A stretch of DNA of 20,059 nucleotides from a virus: the IMG/VR virus record IMGVR_UViG_3300037234_000005, positions 1-20,059 of that record; one strand, given 5' to 3'. The position numbers and the translations under genes were made by a program. Shown here one piece after another: positions 9,276 through 15,280 of the stretch. How positions within the stretch are numbered: the first letter of the stretch is position 1; each line of letters opens with the position of its first letter. The notes beneath the pieces are model-generated. The model made no database searches. It was not told the DNA's origin and worked only from the letters and a program-made list of their open reading frames with translations.

Positions 9276-9299
9276 AATAAAAAGGCGGACGAATCCGCC
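9276..9299 (-). terminator. Intrinsic terminator with UUCG tetraloop
   Basis: On the minus strand a perfect 6-bp stem (GGCGGA with UCCGCC, plus-strand 9284-9289 and 9294-9299) is capped by UUCG and followed by TTTTTATT. The GGCGGA arm may extend by one G-U pair. This is a textbook Rho-independent terminator in an AT-rich background. It lies between the stop of the 274-residue gene (9310) and the ATG of the adaptor gene (9261), so it would end or attenuate head transcripts before the neck genes. No separate promoter motif was recognised downstream, so partial read-through is likely. Confidence 0.85.
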
Positions 9300-9309
9300 C
9301 TTGTTATTA

Positions 9310-10134
9310 TTATTTTAGTCTTTTTTCTATTGACTTAAATACTTCTACTCCTTCATCTGTTTTAAACCACGCAGCAATAGCTGAGTAAGGGTTTTCATCA
9401 AATGGAACAGTCATTAATTTTCTATCATTACTAGCCCAATGAATTGATCTTTGGTCTGGTGATATTCTTATAATGTTATGTTCTACCGCGTTAATTGCAA
9501 AGTTTCTTAACTGCACGTTTTCATCAGCAGCAAGAGACATAAACAATCTAGCGTTCTTTTTAGCAAGTAATAATAAGTCTCTTCTTAATTCTTTTGAAGA
9601 CATTTTATTTACTTTTGAACCATATTCTACTCTTACAATAGCTTCTGCTAAATCAATATCCATATCTCTAGCAACGTTTAATGCTTCAATTTCCCATTCA
9701 ATATCTTCAAGTTCATCTTGTGCTATACTAACAGGTTTATGTTCAGTATACTTCAAATCTTTCATTGGGTGATATATAGATAATAACTTTTGTAAAGCTG
9801 TTTTTTCTTTTGGAACACTTAAAGTTCCATCAACAAACGTAATATGACCTAAAGTTACTTCACCTTTTTGTTCGTCACGAAAAGGACTATTCATGTTAGT
9901 AGCGTATCTTAATTCTCTTTGTTCATTTGTCTTATTGTCAAACCACAACATTGGATGTCTTAAAGTATGTTTGCTTGGTATTGTAAAAGTTAAAGGTGAT
10001 TTACTTCCTTTAAGTAAATAAGTTCTATCTTTTATTTCCCAGCTTGGTTTAGCTGGTTTTTTTGGCGCAGCTTTCACTGCAACCTCTTGAGGAGCAACCT
10101 CAATAATTTCTTCTGCTTTAGCTTTTTTAGCCAT
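9310..10134 (-). CDS. Conserved phage head-accessory candidate (274 aa)
   Basis: The function is not established. The first 30 residues are a Lys/Ala/Pro/Glu-rich, probably disordered tail (MAKKAKAEEII ... APKKPAKP). A beta-rich domain follows (DRTYLLKGSKSPLTFTIPSK, LRHPMLWFDNKTNEQRELRY). The C-terminal half is helical: an acidic EDIEWEIEALNVARDMDID helix, then MSSKELRRDLLLLAKKNARLF, and a conserved-looking end (DRKLMTVPFDENPYSAIAAW, then FKTDEGVEVFKSIEKRL). I recall similar proteins beside the major capsid gene in marine phages, which suggests a head decoration, head-completion or cargo role. The gene stands alone between two hairpins and starts with a leader duplicated in front of the scaffold gene, suggesting its own expression level. 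The structural role is inferred from position. Confidence 0.55.
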   Translation of the reverse strand: MAKKAKAEEIIEVAPQEVAVKAAPKKPAKPSWEIKDRTYLLKGSKSPLTFTIPSKHTLRHPMLWFDNKTNEQRELRYATNMNSPFRDEQKGEVTLGHITFVDGTLSVPKEKTALQKLLSIYHPMKDLKYTEHKPVSIAQDELEDIEWEIEALNVARDMDIDLAEAIVRVEYGSKVNKMSSKELRRDLLLLAKKNARLFMSLAADENVQLRNFAINAVEHNIIRISPDQRSIHWASNDRKLMTVPFDENPYSAIAAWFKTDEGVEVFKSIEKRLK

Positions 10135-10153
10135 AATATAATATAATTAAATA
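10129..10153 (-). repeat. Duplicated AT-rich start-codon leader, copy 1
   Basis: A 25-base segment ending at the second codon of the 274-residue gene is identical to one at the scaffold-like gene start (12845-12869). On the minus strand it consists of an A/T-only run of TAT/ATT units directly followed by ATGGCT. The two genes are otherwise unrelated. It may be a shared translation-initiation leader, an AT-rich promoter element, or a trace of local duplication. Confidence 0.6.
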
Positions 10154-10170
10154 GTTTATAAAAGTAATAA

Positions 10171-10197
10171 TTACCCCCGTTGATATAACGAGGGTAA
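10171..10197 (-). terminator. Hairpin after the capsid gene (terminator-like or attenuator)
   Basis: The minus-strand RNA forms an 11-bp stem with a 5-base AUAUC loop (arms at plus 10171-10181 and 10187-10197). One position is a C/A mismatch in plus-strand RNA but becomes a U-G wobble in minus-strand RNA, so the fold favours the direction of transcription. The stem includes ACCCUCGUU pairing with AACGGGGGU. Downstream is AUUAUUACUUUUAU, a U-rich but broken tract, so termination may be incomplete. It lies 23 bases beyond the capsid stop codon. Confidence 0.65.
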
Positions 10198-10219
10198 AAA
10201 TTACATTAGTATTGAGTTA

Positions 10220-11671
10220 TTACACTCCTTTGAATAATACAAAGTTGTTAGCAGCTTGAGTTACTAAACATCTTTCTGATAGGAAGTTTACTTCCATAGC
10301 ATCAAGAGTTGAAGTAAATGCACCACCAACAGAACCTGTTAACCATGATTTCATTCTTCTATCATCAGTTTGTGAAGCTCTATATCTTACGTGTAAGAAA
10401 GGGCGTCTGATGTTAGTTCCTAAAATTTGATCGTAAACAGTTGTTGTTCCTGCTGGAATTAATACTCCTTCAATAGACTGAGGTCCTACCATTCCACCAC
10501 GAGTTGAAGCGTCGTTTAAGTATTTCCAATCAGTTTTGTAAAAGTCATAAGAACCTCTTCTGAAACCGCTGAAACCTAAGTTTAAAGCCATTTCTTCTGA
10601 GTTTTCAAATAATCCAAAAGCAGTACCACCATTGAATCCTGCAGAAATTCCTGCAAGCATATCATCAAAGTCAAGAGCCGTAGATCTGTCTAAGAATAAC
10701 ATGTTTTCTTCAATTGCACCTTGTGTATCTAAGTTTCTAAGAATACCATCGAAATCTCCAATACCTGTAGCAGCAGAGAATCCAACTTGTACATTACCTC
10801 TATCTTCGATAGCTGCAAATAAACCTTGAGAACCTATAGCGCCTGAAGCACCTAAAGCAACTGCAGAACCTGCTGCTGTAACTTCTGATTCAACACACAT
10901 CATTTCTAGGTAATCTTCAAATCTTAATCTTGTTTCAGATTCAGATTTTAAATACCAAAGGTATCCACCAGTTCCATCTTCAGTAGCAACTTCTACCCAG
11001 CCGATTTGAGCTGTATCAGATCCATTTACTGTGTATTTGTTTCTGATGATAATAGGGTTGTTACTAAATTGTGTGAAAGCAGGTTCAACACTTACGTACT
11101 CATTGTTCGCTAGTGTAGAAGCACCACCGTTACTATTTAAAGTAACTGATCCTTTAGCATATTCAGAACCGTATACGAATATTTTAAGATCTCCTACTAA
11201 TCCAGCAGCAGCCCAAGTAGACGTGTAAGGTTCAACTGTTATAGTACCACCTACACCAGGTGTAGAAGCTACTACTAAACATTTTACTTCACCACCAAAG
11301 TTATCTAAGATAACTACTGTAGCTCTAGCTGATACAACGTTTGATACAGTTCCTGGCAGTGTTAATACTGTTGGAGGTCCTGCAACTACGTTAGCAGCTG
11401 GTACATCATAAGCAATGTGTAATCTGTTTTGTTCTGACCAAATTACTTGGTCACTTGTCATTGGAAGCTCTGCTCCAACCATTCTTAAGAATCCAGATAA
11501 GGTTCTGTTACCATATCTTTCAACTTCAGCTTCGTAGATTTCTGGTAAATACTGCTGTGCAAAATCTGCAAAGTTAGCAGCTCCAGCATCTGTCCACTGT
11601 AAATAGTTAGATTGTAAAAGCTCTTGTTGTTGACTTGGTATTATAGTACCAAATTGTGGGTTTAAAGCCAT
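10220..11671 (-). CDS. Major capsid protein
   Basis: The 483-residue product has the size and position of a major capsid protein: after portal and scaffold-like genes, before head-accessory and neck genes. The N-terminal region (NYLQWTDAGAANFADFAQQY, then LPEIYEAEVERYGNRTLSGF) is helical, as in the N-arm and spine of HK97-fold capsids. The middle is beta-rich with Gly/Thr/Val runs (VVASTPGVGGTITVEPYTST). A family-like block near residues 370-400 reads GFRRGSYDFYKTDWKYLNDA followed by STRGG. C-ending codons such as GAC, TAC and AAC are more frequent than in neighbouring genes (26/60 G+C counted at 10441-10500), as expected for a highly expressed gene. An HK97 fold is inferred from the virus group. 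A hairpin 23 bases past the stop may stabilise or end the transcript. Confidence 0.8.
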   Translation of the reverse strand: MALNPQFGTIIPSQQQELLQSNYLQWTDAGAANFADFAQQYLPEIYEAEVERYGNRTLSGFLRMVGAELPMTSDQVIWSEQNRLHIAYDVPAANVVAGPPTVLTLPGTVSNVVSARATVVILDNFGGEVKCLVVASTPGVGGTITVEPYTSTWAAAGLVGDLKIFVYGSEYAKGSVTLNSNGGASTLANNEYVSVEPAFTQFSNNPIIIRNKYTVNGSDTAQIGWVEVATEDGTGGYLWYLKSESETRLRFEDYLEMMCVESEVTAAGSAVALGASGAIGSQGLFAAIEDRGNVQVGFSAATGIGDFDGILRNLDTQGAIEENMLFLDRSTALDFDDMLAGISAGFNGGTAFGLFENSEEMALNLGFSGFRRGSYDFYKTDWKYLNDASTRGGMVGPQSIEGVLIPAGTTTVYDQILGTNIRRPFLHVRYRASQTDDRRMKSWLTGSVGGAFTSTLDAMEVNFLSERCLVTQAANNFVLFKGV

Positions 11672-11683
11672 TTTTTCTAAATT

Positions 11684-12850
11684 TTAATTGTTAAATGTTC
11701 GTTTTTTTATTTTCAATTTTGATGAATCAGATCCACTAATAGACTTTACCTTCATTCCACCCACAAAAACATCTCCACTGGCAACCTGCCTAGGTGTGTC
11801 TGTAGCCGGATTTTTCGATTGTTTAACGATAGTTTTAACACCATCTGCTTTACCTTGCTCATAAAAATGAGAAGCTAGCTTGTCCGCATTCATCGCAGCA
11901 TATAAAGCTTTGTGGTAACCAGCTGCATCAGAAATATTTCCATTATTGTCAATAAATTTATTAACAAAATTTTCAATATTACTTTGAGCCTCTGCAACAC
12001 GCCCCGGATCTTTTACCTTGTATCTAAAATTTTTGTCTCCGACAGAATAATCAAAACCTTTGAATTCTGATCCGAACAAATCATTAGTACGTTTTTGGAA
12101 AATTTCCTGTGACTGCTTTATAGTTTCTTGCTGTTTGTTGTAACGATTAAAAAAATCTGTAGCTTTTTGTTGTTCTGGATTAGCTCCAGGTCTGTTTTTT
12201 ATATCAGCATAGTATTGATCTTTTAATTTAGTTAGATCATTTTTAGCATGAGCAACAGCTTCTTTGTAAGCTAGTTTTTTTCTTCGTATATCTTTTGCCT
12301 CATCTAAATCTTCATCGTATTGATAATCTTCTAATAATAGACCTATATCTTCACTGTCTAGATGTGGTTTAGTTTTTTTATAATATTCTTGTAATACCTG
12401 TTTATCATCTAAAGAACCATAATCTCTATTTAGTTCTACATAATCAGATACTGTACCACCTGTATCGTCCATAAACTTAACCAGCTTTTCAATATTTTCT
12501 GGTAATTTAGGAGTTTCAATTAAAGGTTCTTTTTTCTGTATTGGAGTAGTTTCAACTTTTTCAGTTACTTCTTCAATAATTTCAGTAAAAGGTTCTTCTT
12601 TAGTTTCAGTAAAAGTTTCTTCTTTAATTTCAACAATTGGTTTTTCTTCTACAACTTTTTCTGGTTCTTTAGTTAAATCCATTTTAGCAACAGCTGGTTG
12701 TACCTCGCCTTGTGCTTCTGGTTTAGATAAATCAATTTTAGCTACTTCTTTATCAGATTTAGCTAGTTGTTTTGGTTTTTTACTTTTTGGTTTTGACTTT
12801 ATTTTAAAGTCACCCTCCTGTTTTACAGGTTCTTTTGCTTCTTCAGCCAT
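11684..12850 (-). CDS. Scaffold-like head assembly protein (388 aa)
   Basis: It lies between portal and capsid genes, the classic scaffold position. Residues 1 to about 115 are highly charged and low in complexity (Lys/Glu/Pro/Thr), with repeats AKIDLSKPE / AKMDLTKEPE and EETFTETK / EEPFTEII. From about 120 on the protein is helical: DDTGGTVSDYVELNRDYGSL, EYYKKTKPHLDSEDIGLLLE, then DIRRKKLAYKEAVAHAKND, which fits a coiled scaffold rod. A Gly/Lys-rich C-terminus (SGDSSKLKIKKRTFNN, read approximately) is basic, as expected for a capsid-binding end. I recall a similar charged protein at this locus in marine phages. No catalytic motif is visible, and no protease gene is recognised in the window, so whether it is cleaved during maturation is unknown. 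Confidence 0.6.
   Translation of the reverse strand: MAEEAKEPVKQEGDFKIKSKPKSKKPKQLAKSDKEVAKIDLSKPEAQGEVQPAVAKMDLTKEPEKVVEEKPIVEIKEETFTETKEEPFTEIIEEVTEKVETTPIQKKEPLIETPKLPENIEKLVKFMDDTGGTVSDYVELNRDYGSLDDKQVLQEYYKKTKPHLDSEDIGLLLEDYQYDEDLDEAKDIRRKKLAYKEAVAHAKNDLTKLKDQYYADIKNRPGANPEQQKATDFFNRYNKQQETIKQSQEIFQKRTNDLFGSEFKGFDYSVGDKNFRYKVKDPGRVAEAQSNIENFVNKFIDNNGNISDAAGYHKALYAAMNADKLASHFYEQGKADGVKTIVKQSKNPATDTPRQVASGDVFVGGMKVKSISGSDSSKLKIKKRTFNN
12581..12628 (-). repeat. Tandem 24-bp repeat in the scaffold acidic tail
   Basis: Two adjacent 24-base units (12581-12604 and 12605-12628) match at 22 of 24 positions. They encode KEE(T/P)FTE(T/I)-type octapeptides in the disordered N-terminal part of the scaffold-like protein. 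The unit is a multiple of three, so copy number can change without a frameshift. Confidence 0.65.
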
Positions 12851-12869
12851 AATATAATATAATTAAATA
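12845..12869 (-). repeat. Duplicated AT-rich start-codon leader, copy 2
   Basis: Identical over 25 bases to 10129-10153, and likewise ending in ATGGCT at a gene start, here the scaffold-like gene. It falls in the 27-base gap between portal stop and scaffold start. No GGAGG-like motif is present in it. Confidence 0.6.
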
Positions 12870-12877
12870 ATTAATAA

Positions 12878-15280
12878 TTAAGCAACTGGAAATTGATCTT
12901 CCATTTGCCCTTGTTGTTCAAAATTAGTAGGTAATAAATCATTTTTTCTTTGATCTATCATAGTACTTTGTTGTGTACCTGCTATTCTTGTTCTTTTGTC
13001 TTTACGATCTTCTATTTCTTTTTCTCTTGTAGATTCTCTTTGAGTTTTCATTTGTTCTAATTGAACTTGATAATTAAACTCTTCTGACATTAATTCTCTT
13101 TTTATTTGAGCCTCTGCTTGCATACGTTGTATTTCAAACTGAGACTTAGCTTGCTCAAAGTTTACTTTTTCAGATGTTAAAGCTTGTTGTTTTTGTACTT
13201 CAGCCTCTGCTGCAGCTTGACTAGCTTGAGCGTTTGCTTGTGCTTGTTGTTGAGACATTTCAGCTTGCATTTGTCTTTCACGTTGTAACTTACGTTTACG
13301 TTTCATTTTTAACATTTGGTTAGCAAGCTTTAAATTACGTATTTGACGTATTTCTATTGCATCTTCTAAATCAATACCACCACTTGATAAAGCCACCTGT
13401 ATGTTTTGTTCTAACATTGCTTTTTCTTCTTCATCTGGCTCAAGATCTAAGAATATACCAAAGTCATGTAAATTAATTTGTTCTAAACCTCTTAACGTTT
13501 CAGTATTAAATATAGATATACTTTGTTTTAATACGTTAGCAGTTAGAGGATAATCTAACATGTCATTAACTTTCTTAGATATATTTTCACATATTCTTAA
13601 CGTTAAATATAAACTAGCGTTATTAATATGTTTTGTAGCTATATTAGAAGCTTGTGCTGCTAGTTTTTGTAAACCAACTAAAGTACTTTTATCTGGTGTA
13701 CTACCATCTCTTGCTTCGTTTAATCCTGTTACATCACGTATCATTTGTAAATAATAATTATACGTAGATATTAAACTTTGTATTTTAGCTTGACCAGAAC
13801 CTGTAGCTAATTCTTGTACAGGTACTTTACCTCTATTTATATCACCATCTTGTGTTAAAGATCTACCCACAACAGAACCTGTTTGGAAATACATATTAAG
13901 AGCTTCTGCTGGATTATAATTTGTACCATTACCTAAATCAACCTCTGCTAAACCGTCCATATCTAAGAATACACCATCTGGCACCATTCTAGCTATCACT
14001 TGTTGTAGTTTAAGATGTGTTATTTGAATCATGTCTGCAAAACCAGTTATTCTACCAACTGTAGAATCAATACGACCTTTATATATTCTAGGAGCGCATA
14101 TTGCATAATTCATTTCTACTTTTGTAGTGTCAGCAAAAGGTCTTGTCATATTAGGACACATTTCCCACCTTAATAATATATTTGTTCCTAAAACTTTAAC
14201 ACCTCTATATAAAACTTCTATTGTTCTTCCAACTCTTTCAAAGTTATCATTTTCAGGTGGATTAAAACTATCTGGTTTTTCTATAGCCTTTAATAAACCG
14301 CTTTCTGTTTCTTTTATTTTAAATACTTGATTACTATATGTTTTGTATTCAAAATACAATAAAGGAATAGTATTAGAATCCCATGCTCCTTGACCAAAAC
14401 CATATTTACTTTCTTGACTACCTTGATATTCTTGTATTTTTTCTAATACATTATCACTTAAGCTTGGAAATTGTTTTGCTATTTCTGGTAATGTTTGCGC
14501 TTTTAATTCACCTACATAATATATGTCTTCAAAATTTGGATCTTCTGTGTAAGAATATATTAAATAAGCTGGATCTACATAATCAACAGTTATACCGTTT
14601 GATACGTTAAAATCTGTTTTAACAGCTCCAATACCACAAGTTACTAAATCATAGTTTACTCTACGTCTTGTTAAATCCCATTTGTTATAATCTAACACTT
14701 GGTTTATAACTTCTTCTTCTGCTATTTCTACAGACTGCTTGTAAGTCAACTGCATATGAAGCTCTAACTCTTCTGGTGTTTGTGGTAATTGATCTTCAGG
14801 TATGTTAGTATTATATAGCTCTTTTCCTAGTTGAGCTGTTATTTGTTTCATTGTATCTCTTGCGAAAATATCTTGCGCTAATAATTCAGCATAACTAGTT
14901 CTTTTTTGTATAGCAGCAGGATCTTGTGCAAAAGCATTTATATCATAATCTTTGTTAGAAATACCATTAGATAATATATCTACGAATTTAGATATAATAG
15001 GTACTGGTTTCCAGTCTAAATTAAGATAAGACAAATCACCATTAATAGATAATTCATCTTTATATTTTTGAGTAGGTTGTTCGCCTCTAGCGTATAATCT
15101 AAGTCTATTATAATTATTCCATGTGGTTAGATATCTATTGCCATTTGTTCTCCCTTGATTAAACCATTCTTGCTCTATAGCTTGAGCAACCTGCTCGCCA
15201 TATTCCCAAGATGCTTTTTCAGCGTCGCTAACCACTTGGCTAGGAAAAATGCTATTACCGTTAGTATATACTTTTCTCAT
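12878..15280 (-). CDS. Portal protein
   Basis: An 800-residue protein encoded directly after TerL, the usual portal position. The N-terminal half has the alpha/beta character of portals: EQVAQAIEQEWFNQGRTNGN, NRLRLYARGEQPTQKYKDEL, and DWKPVPIISKFVDILSNGIS. A central conserved-looking segment reads RIYKGRIDSTVGRITGFADM, with QIRDVTGLNEARDGSTPDKS-like residues near 515-535 and LVGLQKLAAQASNIATKHIN after it. Residues 660-800 are a long Gln/Ala/Glu/Lys-rich helical region (QQQAQANAQASQAAAEAEVQ), consistent with an extended portal barrel or an interior DNA-contacting coiled coil. It would form the dodecameric DNA entry channel at one capsid vertex. Its ATG follows the TerL stop with no gap (TAA then ATG), so the two are translationally coupled. 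Confidence 0.85.
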   Translation of the reverse strand: MRKVYTNGNSIFPSQVVSDAEKASWEYGEQVAQAIEQEWFNQGRTNGNRYLTTWNNYNRLRLYARGEQPTQKYKDELSINGDLSYLNLDWKPVPIISKFVDILSNGISNKDYDINAFAQDPAAIQKRTSYAELLAQDIFARDTMKQITAQLGKELYNTNIPEDQLPQTPEELELHMQLTYKQSVEIAEEEVINQVLDYNKWDLTRRRVNYDLVTCGIGAVKTDFNVSNGITVDYVDPAYLIYSYTEDPNFEDIYYVGELKAQTLPEIAKQFPSLSDNVLEKIQEYQGSQESKYGFGQGAWDSNTIPLLYFEYKTYSNQVFKIKETESGLLKAIEKPDSFNPPENDNFERVGRTIEVLYRGVKVLGTNILLRWEMCPNMTRPFADTTKVEMNYAICAPRIYKGRIDSTVGRITGFADMIQITHLKLQQVIARMVPDGVFLDMDGLAEVDLGNGTNYNPAEALNMYFQTGSVVGRSLTQDGDINRGKVPVQELATGSGQAKIQSLISTYNYYLQMIRDVTGLNEARDGSTPDKSTLVGLQKLAAQASNIATKHINNASLYLTLRICENISKKVNDMLDYPLTANVLKQSISIFNTETLRGLEQINLHDFGIFLDLEPDEEEKAMLEQNIQVALSSGGIDLEDAIEIRQIRNLKLANQMLKMKRKRKLQRERQMQAEMSQQQAQANAQASQAAAEAEVQKQQALTSEKVNFEQAKSQFEIQRMQAEAQIKRELMSEEFNYQVQLEQMKTQRESTREKEIEDRKDKRTRIAGTQQSTMIDQRKNDLLPTNFEQQGQMEDQFPVA

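Noticed and set aside
9473-9772. A 99-codon plus-strand open frame.
   Set aside because: Antisense shadow of the 274-residue gene; low-complexity Ser/Ile/Leu content and no domain.
10135-10219. A Bacteroidota promoter (TTTG and TAnnTTTG boxes) between the capsid and accessory genes.
   Set aside because: The AT-rich gap contains no convincing pair of boxes at the right spacing; only the hairpin and leader repeat can be supported.
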